Source of the DNA: Periplaneta americana
Taxonomy: Eukaryota; Arthropoda; Insecta; Blattodea; Blattidae
Length of the DNA: 64,000 nucleotides
Direction of reading: 5' to 3'
Assembly (NCBI RefSeq): GCF_040183065.1
Contig: NC_091123.1
Location: 111,760,821 to 111,824,820 of the forward strand
The notes beneath the pieces are model-generated. The model ran no database searches, had not been told where the DNA came from, and saw nothing but the letters and a program-made list of their open reading frames with translations. Positions 36,501 through 52,000 of the stretch are shown here, piece by piece. The stretch's first letter is position 1; each line of letters starts with the position of its first letter. The translations under genes and the position numbers were made by a program.

Positions 36501-39500
36501 ATACCGTCTCGCTATCACCAATCCCATCGACGCTAAATAACCTAGCAGTTGATACAGCATCATTAAATAACAAAGTAAAAAAAATAGTACGAGCATCTAG
36601 CACTCTTCCATGAACGACCCAAGTTGAAGTATCGCCTGAATATACGCTATATATCAATTTAAGAATAATTCTTGAAACCGGCCTCTACTGTGAAAGCACG
36701 TGCTCTGCAGTCAACACTTCCATGTCAACAAAATAGCAGCTCAGTGACAAACGAACATTACTGTCATCTGATGCGAATTATTGCATTATGTCACCATACA
36801 AGAGTCAAAACATGTTATGAACACTGCCACACCTTGTATTTACAGAAATTAATATTAAGGTTAAGAAAATTTGAATATAAAAGCAATCAATCTGTAAAAA
36901 CCATTTGGGTCACACTTTCCTCAATAACAATAAATCTGGGTAAATATAACCTGTCCCTAGAAACATGCTAAGTGAAGAACTTCTAACACATATTATACTA
37001 CTTTAGCACTATCAGAAAATATACGACAGTAGTTTTTGTAGCTATCATTTTGGTACTCCCAATATTCCAAAATATTCATGACAAACCTGAAATTGTATAA
37101 ATCATGTCGAAGATTTCTTAATTATTAAGGACTCGAAACACTGGATACTTAGATGATAGCTAACAACTACAAATATAGTCAAAAATCTTTACCAATGTAA
37201 AGAATTCCATTTCTCAAATAGAGGCAACTTATAGTGCAGAAATCATTGTTCTTGATAATATAAACTGACTGGGGACTGATAAACTAACAAAATAAACCTG
37301 ACGTGGGTGAGAAATGTGATGTGAATCTGACATGCCATTCTAAAACACTTAATGTCCTTAAAAATTCATCACACAAACCACAGACCTAGTAATTGCAAGC
37401 ATGCTAACAACCTGACTATATATTAAATAAGTGACTGACATTTCCTTAATGATTCTATTTAATACGTAATAAATCTTACCAATTAATCCACCTGGAACAG
37501 CATACTGCAATTCATTCTGTTCTGCGAACAGAGACACAATTCGAGAAAAGATGGGTCGACAGGTAAGCTTGCCTTCACTGTCCTTAGACACAAGTCCTGG
37601 TCTGACTTCAATTTCCATACCAACCTAACAAATAAAAAACAGGTTTGAAGTGAAGTTCAATGAGTGACCTCTGCAACACAACCAAGTTGGTCTCTCGTAT
37701 AGGCTAAAACAATGCTAGCATAGGCTCATATGCATCATATAAGATGATTTGATGGAAAACAGCATGCAATATGCAGGACAATTACTGGTACTGATTACTA
37801 TAATTATCTGAAATCATCAGTTACACGAACATCTGTCACTTGGTGGCTATATTTATTACACAAGAGAAACTTATAAAAATCCATATACAGGTCATTCTCG
37901 TGAAAAAGTACATTTCACTGTTAACAGCAATGTTTCTCCGCAAATAGTAACTCTAAGTACTCAATATTTATACTGAAATTAAATCTAAAACTAAGTGAAC
38001 ACACATATACCTAGGTACAGTTGAAATTGTAAATTAATTTTATTTCCTACAATTAAATGTCAAACAATGTGAGAAGTCACATCTGTGGACTGTCACAATC
38101 CTCAACAGATTAATACGAAAGGTTGTACATCAAAACTGGAAGTAAATTATAAACCAAAACTACATTATTTGAGATGTAAATACATCAAGTTAAGCCGGAA
38201 AACTTGAAGTAAGTAGATGATATCAAAGCAATGAGTTTTACAATAGACGAAATACTTGTCATAAGAATTTCAGTCATCTCAGTCAACAAACCTATTACTT
38301 TATAAAAAAAACCACTAGAATGCAGAAGAGTGACTATTTCACGCCATATTGTATTGGAAGCATATTATTGATTTCGTTATTGTTTAATATACTGGTGAAA
38401 TAATTTCTACTGAAATACTAGATTTTGATTTTGTTAAGATTATCCTGTCACATCTGTTGACGTGAGAGTTTTATAAATATTAAATAAATAGATAATTTTA
38501 CACATTTAATAATTATGGTAAGCAGGTTTAGGCATTACTTTAAAAGAAAAGCTTTATGACCACAAATGTTTTAAGTAAATTCATCATGTCCATTGATGTA
38601 TAATGTTCACGAATATGACAGTTAATCAACAGGCGTAACTAAACATGAATTTTAATAAATTTGAAATTATTTAATATTATAGAGGTAAACAAACAAACAA
38701 ACAAACATAGAGCTTAAATATAAACAACTACAGTATATTCCAGTGCTACCCAAATGAGCAAAGCTCGTGTTTGGGTAGTTCAGCATTACTATTATTAAAA
38801 CTAATTATTTAGTATTGCTATTATTATAACTATAGCTAAAAAAAAAAAATTTAAATATATTAATGGATACATAACAAAAACATATTATTTACAGGAAGGA
38901 ATATTTTAAAAGAATTATGTAAAATAAATTGTATAATATACTTAATTTTTTTTTAAATTTGTTATTCATGAATGTTGTTAGTTCAGTAATTATAAGTATA
39001 TATATTATATTAGGGCTGTCTGTTTGCTTATCAAACATACTTTGATAGGAAAACAGATGGCCCTAATATAATATATATATATATACTTATAATTATTCCT
39101 GCTTATCGGCCAACTATTACTATCATCATGAAAATTGTTAGTGCAGGTTTTTTTCAAATAAAAGAACTGAATAACTTAGGACAAAACTTTTAAACCAGCA
39201 GTTTTAAAACGTTAGGTTCAATTAATGGATTTTTGTATGTTCTTTTCTCTTTTCTTAGATTAAAAAATTTAGGAAATAAGGAAGATGGATAAAAGAAGAG
39301 TGTAAAAAGTTGTGCATGAGAAGGGCTACTGTCACATATGCAGACACGTGAAATATTTAAAATGGATTTAATACTAAAATACCAAAATTTGATCCAGACG
39401 AATAATGTAGTTTAGTAAAATCAATAAAGACTAAAGCAAAAACATACAACAGATCTTTTTTATTGTAAATTTAGGAAAACATTATTTTCAAAATGCATCT

Positions 39501-42500
39501 TTTCTGGAGAATGACCCATATATACATTCAAATATGATAACTGAACTAGCTGATTACACACATACCATCACACTTCACTCCACATTCTTAATGGAGAAGA
39601 TGGATTCAACTCAATTAAACCTTTCATTTGTTAAATGCAATGGTCCTTATGATGTCTGGTAATATGGACTGAAGAACAATGTACAGTATGGTCTCTATTA
39701 TCTGAACTTCGGTCATCTGACATTCTGTATTATCCATCATGGTTCGTAGTAGATCTTGCAGCGAGAAAATGTCAATCAGCAGGCAAACAAACATTATGAC
39801 GCATTTTTTTTAAATACTGCAGTGTAAGCATATATTTATGGAGGGTAGCTGCGAATATATTGAATAAGCAGTCGTGGACAGCCGATAAGGGGTGGTCCTC
39901 CAGCTTGGGGGTTGGGCGAAGGGCTAACAACCCATCACCGTAAAAAACAGCTTGTTACGAATTCCTACAGTAAGCCTCGGAATAGGACTGATTCTCTGGC
40001 ACGACCACAGCAAAGGAATAAGGTTTTGAGATTTGGCACTTGGAACGTAACTAGTCTTTATAGAACAGGAGGGGTAACATTAGTAGCAAAAGAACTAGCT
40101 AGATATAGAATAGACTTCGTAGGAGTACAAGAGGTTAGGTTAGATGGGAATGGCATATCACAAATAGGAGATTACTTGTTGTATTATGGGGAAGGAAACA
40201 ATAATCACCAATTAGGAACAGGATTCTTTGTACATAAAAGAATAAAATCAGCAGTAAAAAAGGTCGAATTTATCAGTGACAGGTTATCATATTTAGTACT
40301 TAAGGGTAGATGGTGCGACATCATAGTTATAAATGCTCACGCCCCTACAGAAGAGAAAGACGACTATATAAAGGATAGCTTCTATGAGGAATTGGAACAT
40401 ACTTTTGATCAGTTCCCTAGATATCATATGAAAATTTTATTGGGGGATTTCAACGCTAAAGTAGGACGGGAGGATATTTTTAGACCAACTATTGGAAAAG
40501 AGAGCCTACACGCAATTAGTAGTGACAATGGAGTTAGATTAGTCAACTTTGCCACATCGAAAAATTTAATTGTCAAAAGTACAACATTCCCCCATAAGGA
40601 TATACATAAATATACTTGGACTTCTCCAGATGGATTGACACACAACCAAATAGATCACATCTTGATAGATAAACGGAGACATACTAGTATAGTAGATATT
40701 CGAACTTTCAGGGGTGCAGACTGTAATTCTGACCATTATTTGGTGATTGGAGAATTAAGAGAAAGATTATCAGTAGCCAAGCGAGTAGAGCAACAAGTTA
40801 ATATTACTAAATTCAATATTTTGAAATTAAAGGACGAGGAAGCTAAGCAAAATTATCAGGTCGAAATTTCGAATAGGTTTGCCACTTTAGAAAGTTCCGA
40901 CGAAGTTGAGAAAGAATTAGATGTTAATAGCGTGTGGGAAAATATCAGAGATAGTATCAAAATTGCAGCTGAGCAGAGCATAGGTTATTATGAAACTAAG
41001 AAAAAGAAACCGTGGTTTGATGAAGATTGTTGCATGGTAGTAGAAAGAAGGAAACAGGCAAAATTGAAATTCTTACAGGATCCAGTTGAGGAGAAGAGAG
41101 ATAATTATTTCAATGAAAGACGGGAAGCAAGTCGTACACTTAGGAATAAAAAGAGAGGTTACTTGAAGGAAAAACTGAATGAGGTAGAAACAAATAGTAA
41201 GAATAAAAACATTCGAGATTTATATAAGGGTATAAAGGAATATAGGAACGGATATCAGCCAAGGGTAAACGTGATCAAGGATGAGAATGGTGACTTGCTT
41301 GCAGACTCTCCATCAATCCTAAACAGATGGAAAAACTATTTTGCGCAACTACTAAATGTACATAGGCCAAATAGAAATGATCGGGACGATATTGAAATAC
41401 AAACTGCTGAGCCATTTATACCCGAACCCACGCTTTCAGAAGTCGAAATTGCGATAGAAAATCTGAAAAAGTACAAGTCTCCAGGTATCGATCAAATTCC
41501 AGCAGAATTAATACAAGAGGGTGGAAGTGCATTATATAGCGAAATTTATAAACTTGTACTTGCTATTTGGGAAAAGGAAATTGTACCAGAACAATGGAAG
41601 GAGTCCATAATTGTACCTATTTTTAAAAAGGGGGACAAAACCAACTGTGGTAACTTTCGAGGAATATCACTTTTGTTGACGTCGTACAAAATTTTGTCCA
41701 ATATTCTTTTGAGGAGATTAACTCCGTACGTAGATGAAATTATTGGGGATCATCAGTGCGGTTTTCGGCGTAATAGATCGACTATTGATCAGATTTTTTG
41801 TATTCGGCAGATAATGGAGAAAAAATGGGAGTATAAGGGTACAGTACATCAGTTATTCATAGATTTCAAAAAGGCTTATGACTCGGTTAAGAGGGAAGTA
41901 TTATATGATATTCTTATTGAATTTGGTATTCCCAAGAAACTAGTTCGATTAATTAAAATGTGTCTCAGTGAAACATACAGCAGAGTCCGTATAGGTCAGT
42001 TTCTATCTGATCCTTTTCCAATTCACTGCGGGCTAAAGCAGGGAGATGCACTATCACCTTTACTTTTTAACTTCGCTTTAGAATATGCCATTAGGAAAGT
42101 TCAGGATAACAGGCAGGGTTTGGAATTGAACGGGCTACATCAGCTTCTTGTCTATGCAGATGACGTGAATATGTTAGGAGAAAATACACAAACGGTTAGG
42201 GAAAACACGGAAATTTTACTTGAAGCAAGTAAAGCGATCGGTTTGGAAGTAAATCCCGAAAAGACAAAGTATATGATTATGTCTCGTGACGGGAATATTG
42301 TACGAAATGGAAATATAAATATTGGAGATTTATCCTTCGAAGAGGTGGAAAAATTCAAATATCTTGGAGCAACAGTAACAAATATAAATGACACTCGGGA
42401 GGAAATTAAACGCAGAATAAATATGGGAAATGCGTGTTATTATTCGGTTGAGAAGCTCTTATCATCCAGTCTGCTGTCCAAAAATCTGAAAGTTAGAATT

Positions 42501-45500
42501 TATAAAACAGTTATATTACCGGTTCTTCTATATGGCTGCGAAACTTGGACTCTCACTCTGAGAGAGGAACGTAGGTTAAGGGTGTTTGAGAATAAGGTGC
42601 TTAGGAAAATATTTGGGGCTAAGCGGGATGAAGTTACAGGAGAATGGAGAAAATTACACAACACAGAACTGCACGCATTGTATTCTTCACCTGACATAAT
42701 TAGGAACTTGAAATCCAGACGTTTGAGATGGGCAGGGCATGTAGCACGTATGGGCGAATCCAGAAATGCATATAGAGTGTTAGTTGGGAGACCGGAGGGA
42801 AAAAGACCTTTAGGGAGGCCGAGACGTAGATGGGAGGATAATATTAAAATGGATTTGAGGGAGGTGGGGTATGATGATAGAGACTGGCTTAATCTTGCAC
42901 AGGATAGGGACCGATGGCGGGCTTATGTGAGGGCGGCAATGAACCTTCGGGTTCCTTAAAAGCCATTTGTAAGTAAGTAAGTAAGTAAGCATATATTATC
43001 ATTGTTCATTAACATGTTTCATTCTACTTTTTTATTTTACTATATAACACTTATTTTATTATATATTCCTTTGTTATTCTGCATTATTTGACATTTTCCC
43101 TTATCCAACACCTTCTAGGTCCATCGAATAATCGAGATTTTAATGTTTTTTAAGTATTGTAAAATCTATTTTTGTTGGAAACATTCCCAGTCCTATATAT
43201 TCTAGAAACAATAAGTGAATTCTTTTGGTTTACAGATCATAATTAGAGAAAAATAAAACTCAATTACATATTTAGTTACAACATTCTACTACTGCTGCAA
43301 GCTGACGAGTTGGCCAGTGTCAAGAATGCAATTATTAACAGTGACATGGTACGTGGAGACACGTGGTCAATGAAGAAAAACATGGTCCTATTACATGTTC
43401 AAAAAATATAAATTTACTCTTCCTAGCGTTTTATTAGTATTTATTTATTTAACCTGGTAGAGGTAAGCTCGTCAGGCCTTCTCTGCCCCTCTTCCAGGGG
43501 AAGAAGAATAAAATTACAATTTATGTTAAATTTACAATTATAATTACAATAAAAATCTAAGTATGAATAGATTAATGAAAGCTAGACAATTTATCATAGA
43601 AGTTAAGAACTAAGAATATTTTTTTTGTATTTACTACAAATTAAACCTAGAATAACAAAATTGTACAGTGATGAAATTACCGGATATTGAAATATTTTGT
43701 GATAGATTAAGAGAATTATTTACAAGAAACCACGTCTGAACGAGTCTCAATTACTGACCAAGTGCCTAGTAAGTTTGTGTTTGAATTCAATTTTATTTCG
43801 ACAGTCGTATAAAGTTAAAATTAATGCAGTGAAGGTTTTAAATAAATGCATTAATATATTTTTTGCTTATTCACTGTCACGTAGTGGTGTATTAACTTCA
43901 TCACAATCACAATAAAAGCAGGTTACTGAATGAAAATGCACTGTGCATAGGTGATACATACATGGATAGAGGGAGTTACATCCGTCCATACTTCACAGAT
44001 AACATAATAGTAACAGCCCATGCCCCTCAGATACTGCAAGCCATCTTGACAGTTCGTAACTGTACTATTGAATAAATCTAATTTAGATGATAGTGTCTAC
44101 ACAACTAATAAACATCACGCTATTGGGAGATCAGAGCATGTGCAACAAAGTTAAGTTCATTGACTGAACATTATGTTACCATCTTTCTCTACCAGCAAAA
44201 AAAAAAAAAAAAAGTCCTGGCCGTAATTACATTTATCATCATCAGAGTTTAAAATAAACTTACTTTTAACACTCCTCTAAGAATACTGCCACCAGCCACT
44301 CCCCCTTTCAAGTCATCGACTTCACAACCTGGCTTGTTAACATCAAAAGATCTAATCACAATAAGGCGAGGTAAAGATGTAAAATCTCGTACTGGAACTG
44401 GGATCTTCTTTGTAATGTATTCACAAAGGACTTCAATATTGTATTTCAATTGAGCAGAGATTGGAACTACAGGAGCTCCTTCAGCAACAGTTCCTGAAAC
44501 AGATATCAGTTTCAATTTTAAAATGGCAGGTGCCTAAACAAAGCATAATAATAGGGAAGTGTGAAATTGCATATGTACGAGACTGTTTTGCCTCCTAATT
44601 TTTTATTTGAGAAATGGGAACTTCCTACAACTTTACTGTTGATATCCATATAATTATTTCTCCACATAGTCACCCTGGTGATCAACACATCTCTCCCAAA
44701 TGGAGACCAGTTTCATGATACTGTCACTGTAGAATATTTCACTTTGATGACAGAATCACAGCCTCACTTCTGTCTGCTCAGAATCAAGGGACAGTTCTCT
44801 CAGGTGTTCTTTAAGTTTTTGGGACATATCAGGATTTGATGACACCAGATCGAGACTGTATGGAAGATGATCAAAGACAGTGAAACTATGTCCCATCGTG
44901 CACAAAGTTTTCAAAATCCTATCTGTGATTATTGCCTGCACACACTCTGTCCTTTGTTACCCAAGTTGAGAGTCGCGCTAGGTTCATTACAAGCACAAAC
45001 ACATCAATGTCACAAAGTACTGATGTCTACGCATTTATCTCCATAAACAGTCTCCCTTCTCCTGAAGAATATCAATCGGGGCCACATTTTCTGCAGTCAG
45101 AAACGTTATCACAGCACGCTGCTTCAGACACACTGATATAGTGCTGTTACATGCTGCCATGTTTCAGGCTATACAATAATTCAGAGAACTCTAGCAGCAG
45201 AGGTATGAAACTTGCGTCAGTGAAGCAAGAAAGTTAACTGAATAGAATATATGACAATTAGTATTCCAAACTATGTTAACAATAACACAAAAAACGAGGA
45301 GCTTTACTTTTCAAAACACCCTCGTATAGGGTGACCAGATTCACATCAATAGAAAAGAGGACACAAAGCTTCAAAAAGGAGGACATTATTCGAAAAAAGA
45401 GGGCAGAAACTATGTACTTAGATTTAAGACTAGGCCTATATTATACTATAAATTACGTAAATATCTATTTTCCTACAAAATATTTACAGTACAGATTTAG

Positions 45501-45703
45501 GGTTATACATACTTAAAAGTATGTTAATATTACAAAATAATTATGATAGAACTTGATAATAATGATTTTTACAGTTAGCTACATATGAAAGTCAAGGGAG
45601 CTATAAGTATTAAAGAGGACAGAAAATATCTATTTAGATTTAGGCTTAGCCCTACAGTATATTGTAACTATGCTGTTGTAAAATTGAAAATTAATATGTA
45701 ATG

Positions 45704-45744
<41 letters not shown>

Positions 45745-45968
45745 GTCAGTTATCAATATCATCATTGCTATCCTGTTTTCTTTCTTTTCGTTGTATCAGC
45801 TCGATGAGAGCACTATAATGTACTTTTGACTCTGTTGACCCTCTATAGGGCTTTAACTTAATTTGTATCATTTTCATCAGTGTTTGAATTTCTTTTTTGT
45901 ATTTATATGTGCTATCTGGTAGGATGGAAGAGAAGGCCTTATGGCCTTAATCCTGTCAGATTAAATAA

Positions 45969-46008
<40 letters not shown>

Positions 46009-49000
46009 TGTACTTAAAATTATGTCAACTTCTATTTTATTATAATATACTTATGATAAAACTTAATAATATAAAATGATTTTACAGTTAACGACATGAA
46101 AGCCAAGGGAACTATAATTATTATCAAAATACATAAAAAGACCGCACAAAATATGAATTTAATATTACTTTGTAAGCAAACAGAGTTATGTTGGTTGGCA
46201 AAGAGTATATTCCGTCAATGCTGCTGCTACCTACAGGCAAATTACTCGAAAATATATATAATTTCAAACTATCAGGCATACAAGTTACGGAAAGGAGAAC
46301 ATTTGATTTTTAAAAAATCCTCCCGGACCCTGGACAAAGGCCTGAAAAGGAGGACATGTCCAGACGTCTGGTCACCCTACCCTCGTATATGCACACACAA
46401 TCAACATTATTATCAACAATGCCCAAATTATTTCAAGGGTTGAAAGAATATTGTTTCGATGTCAGATTGTCATTTCTGACCTGAAAAATCTATGTCTCTA
46501 CCCCCCTTCTTGATTTAAATGACGAAACTTATTTCATTATGTTTTATTGCTCATGTGAATATGGGGAACATGCACTACAGTAATTTTTCTTAAATACATT
46601 AGGAAGCAAATGTACATGTTCAATCAAGACAGGCAGGGGAGGGAGAGGAAGAGGGAAGGAGGGGGAGGGGGAGAGGGAGGAGAGAGAATACTCAATATTT
46701 TGTCACACATGTGAAAACATCTCCAGTGTGACCAGTTCTATCATTTAATGCAAAGGATAGTTCTAATTTCTTTATTATTCTTTTCACTTTTACTTCATTT
46801 ATTTTTCGTAAAAGTAATTTATAGCCATCATACTTTATACATTTATATTTACTTACCTTTCTTTTAAGCATTCTTCATATTTTACACTCCAATAGCAGTT
46901 ACAATCCGTGATTTTATATAATTTCCATTACATTTTATGCCGTAACTAATGAAACTACAACTTTTAATTTATTCACTAGCATAACCTATATAATTTTATT
47001 TACTGTGCAACATGTAGAATAGATTATTTATTACATCATTGTTTGTAGCGTAATCTTCTGCATTTGGCATTGTTATATTAATTCTGTTCTTTGAGCAAAA
47101 TGCACAAAACGAATTAATGTTAGCTCTTCTACTCCTCCATGGGAAAAGTTCAAAAGAATATTAATAACCTGTTCTCAAGAGCCTAGTACTCCACAAGAAC
47201 CTCTCTCTTATTGTAAGTGTAGTAAAGATGAATTACTTGGTGTCATACCAACGTGTTTGTTTGTTGTAGTAACCTGTATTGGTTTTCTGTTTATTAAAGC
47301 CTTAAATTCTAAAAGGTGTTTTCTTTACAATATAATAAATAGAAAACATAAAGTAATTATGGATAAATTATTACGTCCTATAAGATTTTATATAGAGGTA
47401 AATAAGGTAGGTGTTCCTGATATGGCCATGCTAAGGTTTGAGAATTTTTCTAGCCGCCATTTTGAAAAAAATGTAAACCACTTTTTTCTTACTTGTTCTC
47501 AGTCTAATGGACTTTCTTAAAACAATTTCCTTTCCCCATAAAAATAGCTTTAATTGTCCAAAAAGTCCCAAATTCCAAAAGTCTACCTATTGGCCATATC
47601 AGGAACATGTGCACATGATATGGCCAGCCTTGTTCCATGTTCTACAAATCGTGATTGTTTTCAGGTTGATAGCACAGTTGTGCTAAAATTAAATAATTTT
47701 GGTATAAAATGAATAAACATGACACTTTATAATCTTTTTTATAATTCAAAAGTGTAGTCAAAACAGGTTTTTTCATAAAAAAAATTAAGTTGTTTTTCTT
47801 AAAATACAAAATTTTTGCGTTATCCCAGCTATAAGGCATGTAAATTTGTCAGGTGAAAAAATAAAAATGAAATTAACTTGATATGGCCATGGTGCATTTG
47901 ATATGGCCATATCAGGAGCAGGTAAGCTTTCACGAAAATCGTTCGATTATGAAAAACTCGTAAAAGATACGTCATCAACGACAACACCAATCAACAGAAC
48001 ATTAAAAACTGAATGGAGTACTATGGTTTTCATGAAACAAGTCTTTGAAAAACATGCATAAAACAAAGGAGACTTACCAGAGAAAAATAAGAAGAGGTTA
48101 CATGAAAACCGCAAAACAGGCAACTGACGCCATATTGCTCAACCTGACTGGATGGAAAACGATCAAGTGACATACCAGGATGCCCTTTCACTGGATGCTG
48201 CTGCAATTTAGCGGATTTTTTGTTTAACTAACTCACAATAGGGGGGTGGCCATATCAGGAACATGGCCATAACAGGAGCACCCACCTTACTAATGGCACA
48301 GAACAGCAGTGGAAGCATTGGTATTGTACGTTTAAAAATTTCGTGGAATCTACAAAAGCTAATGAAGAACAGAAGTTTTTGCTGCTCACTAATTACATTG
48401 CTCCCTCTGTATACGAGCATATCAGCAAAGTGTGTGCCTACTCTGCTGCTATCGCAGTATTGGAATCCTTGTATGTTAAACTAAAGAGTGAAGTTTTTGC
48501 CAGGTACCAACTTTCTACTAGATGTCAGTTTCAGGGTGAGTCCGTGGATCAATATGTTGAAGCATTAAAATTATTAAGCAAAGATTGCAATTTCAAGGCT
48601 GTGTCAGCTGACCAAAATAAAAATGATTTTATACGTGATTCATTTATCAGTGGTCTCTTATCACAGCATATAAGGCAACATCTACTTGAAAATTTAACAC
48701 TGCCATTAGATGTTGCCATTAGTCAAGCCAGATCATTAGAAATGGCGGAACAAAATTCAAAATCTTTTATTGCTGTAAATCCGTCTGTTAATGCTGTACT
48801 TGACCAGAATAAACAACCTTTAAACCATGAAAACTCTATTTATGGAGACGGACCTACTTCTGCAGCTATGAAAATGCTGTGCTATTTTTGTGGTCGCGAA
48901 AAGCACCCTCGTACTCAGTGTCTGGCTAGAAATGCCATCTGTAAGAAATGTGCCAAAATGGGACATTTTGCTAATGTTTGTAAATCGAAATTTTTCAAAA

Positions 49001-52000
49001 AATCTCAAGATAAAACTTCAGCATCCTCTTAGCTGCTTCACCATCCTGTCTTTCTAAAGCCGTTATACAAATTATAGTTAATGGCTCTGAAACTGATGCA
49101 TTTAGTGGATACAGGAAGTTCACAAAGTTTCATTAGTCTTGAATTTGCATCTACTCATAAGTTCAAGATTTTACCAGCTCAAGGTCATGTGTCTATGGCT
49201 TCTACATCTCTCCAATCTCATGTCAAAGGAATGTGTATAGTAACATTACAATTAAAGGATCACACATATAATCGTATTAGCCTGCTAATTTTAAAAGGCT
49301 TATGTGCTGATGTAATTATTGGACATGACATTTTAAGACAGCACACTAGTCTCAATATTTCGTTTGGTGGATCTAAAGATCCTCTTTCAGTATGCAGTTT
49401 AGTTACTGCTCTTGTCCCTCCAGCATCACTTTTTAACACACTTACTTCTGATTGCACTCCTATTGCCATAAAATCTCGACGACACTCAAATGAGGACAAT
49501 GAGTTCATAAAACGAGAAGTTAAAAAATTATTATCAGAGGGAATCATAGAAGAAAGTCGATCTCCATGGCGAGCACAGGTCTTAATCACTTCCAGTGATA
49601 ATCATAAAAGACGAATGGTGATTACTCTCAGACGATTAATAGATTCACTCTTTTGGACGCATGTCCCCTACCTCAATTAGAAGACGTTGTAAGGAAAGTG
49701 AGTAAATATGAAATATTCAGCACTATAGATCTGCATACTGCTTATCATCAGATACCTATTATGTCGAAAGATAAGCCATTTACAGCTTTCGAGGCATGTG
49801 GTCGATTATATCAGTTTTGTCGAATTCCTTTTGGTGTAACGAATGGGGTAACATGTTTCCAAAGAGCTATTGACGCTATTATTGAATCATAAAATCTAAA
49901 GGACACATTTTCGTACTTGGACGATGTAACAATATGTAGACGTACTCAAGAAGAACATAATATTAATTTGCAACATTTTCTCAAAGGTGCAGAGAAATTT
50001 CAACTCACACTAAATGACAATAAATCTGTCTTCTCTACTACATGTATCAATTTATTAGGCCTATACAATTGAGAATAAAACTATCAAGCCAGATGTTGAA
50101 TAACTTCGCCCTCTGTTAAATTTACCTCAACCTGGTGACAGTCGCACTTTACGATGTGCAGTGGGAATGTTTGCACATTATTCAGGGTGGATACCCAAAT
50201 TTTCCGAGAAGGTACGACCTCTTGTTCAATGTAAGGCTTTTCCTATGACTCAGGATGCTGCACTTGCTTTTAAAGGTCTAAAACAAGAAGTTGCAGATTC
50301 AATTGTAACTTCTATTGACGAAGACTCCCCATTTACAGTTGAAACAGGTGCCTCTGATTTTGCTATTGGAGCGACTTTGTCACAGTCAGGGAGACTGGTT
50401 GCTTTCTTCTCTAGTGCCCGTGTGCACCATTCTCGATTAAAATTTGACCATGGTTAAGTAGCACTTGACCATCTTCAACGCCAATTTGCGGAGTATCAAT
50501 CTCGATCAAAGTTAAACAAGCGAGTTGATGATGATCAAATTTGATCACGGGTGTGGGACCGATTATCTTGAATTGAACATGGTCAAGTCGAGAAAATCAA
50601 AATGGTGGCACGATTTGACGTACTTGATGGAATTGAAGATGAAATGATGTATCTTGAACACTCAAATCACTGAGGAAATAACAGAATAGGTGTTATTGTA
50701 GAAAGAGTAAGTTTGTAGATGAATAATAAAAATGTTTTTTTTCCTCTCAAAATAGACTAATGTTTTATATAATATGTTTCTGCTTTGGAAGATCGGGACT
50801 TTATTTGAGGACAAAATATTATTTAGGCCTAACTGTCCAATTTTGTTAACATAATAATAAAGTAGTTATTCTATGCCGGTAATAATATAGTAAAACTAAA
50901 TGACCATTTTGTAGAATGCGAGATTATCACTTATTAGCTATAGATTTGCCGTTTGAAACTATTAGGACCTACATGACGTTTTGGACAATTAGGCTATTTA
51001 CGCTTGAATTAAGAGAAATTACACGGATACCTTCCATTCCCTCTTACTCCAAAATTCCAACCTTGTGAACACAAAATAAATGGATAAATTTCAGAACAAG
51101 GATACTTTCCTTTCCCTCTTACTCCAAAATTCCAACCTTGTGCACACAAAATAAATTGGCACTAAAAACTTCCTTTTCATATGCATGATGATGCATGATG
51201 ATGCATATTCGACGAATAGATTTTTTTTTTTAAATAATTGTTAGTGAGGTATCCGTATACTGAAATTTTCCCAAATAAATTATTGGCACAGAAATGAGTC
51301 TTTTCGTAAGCAAGATGATGAGCATTCGACAAACACATATAAATCTGCTCTTTTTAGTAGCCTCTTTCAAGATAATTGTCAGTGAGGTATCCGTATACTG
51401 AAAATTTCGCAATTATCAATAATATGAAATAACCACTGTATAAATTACGTTACAAATTATGTGGAATTATCTAAACACGTATAACTCATGTTGAATTGTG
51501 AGGTTAAATCCAACCAGGTAGCCTGCTTTTCTATTAGAGAACTTCTGTCAGTACTTTTATTCTCTAATATGGATGCAGAATGGCTGACAAGTTCTAAAAG
51601 AATTCCCACTTCGAAATGTGAGAAGTTCGGTGCTCTTTTCTTTTTTTCTTCCACGATTACTGAAACTCGTTATTTGAAAACTGCGAGGATGTTTGAAACA
51701 CTCCAACAAACAAAAACGAAGCGATAATTGACAGAGTGCGTTCGTTTGCTGTTTTATACGAGGTAACCTAGCGCTCAGATGATTCTTCTCAAGCGAGCGT
51801 ACCGTCAGCTGACAGTACTGAGTCGATCGAGGGAAAATGTCAGTGCACCGCATCTGTAACTTGATCATTGTCGAGAATTAACCATGTTTCCGTGATTGCT
51901 GATAAACGGGTTAGATGATCGAGAATGGTGCACATGGCCATAGAACTCTTTCTAAAACCGAACAGAAGCACCCTGCTGTTGAAAAGGAAGCCTATGCTAT

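Noticed and set aside
42152-42697. Minus-strand frames within the LINE
   Set aside because: They lie antisense to the intact ORF2 and have no domain features.
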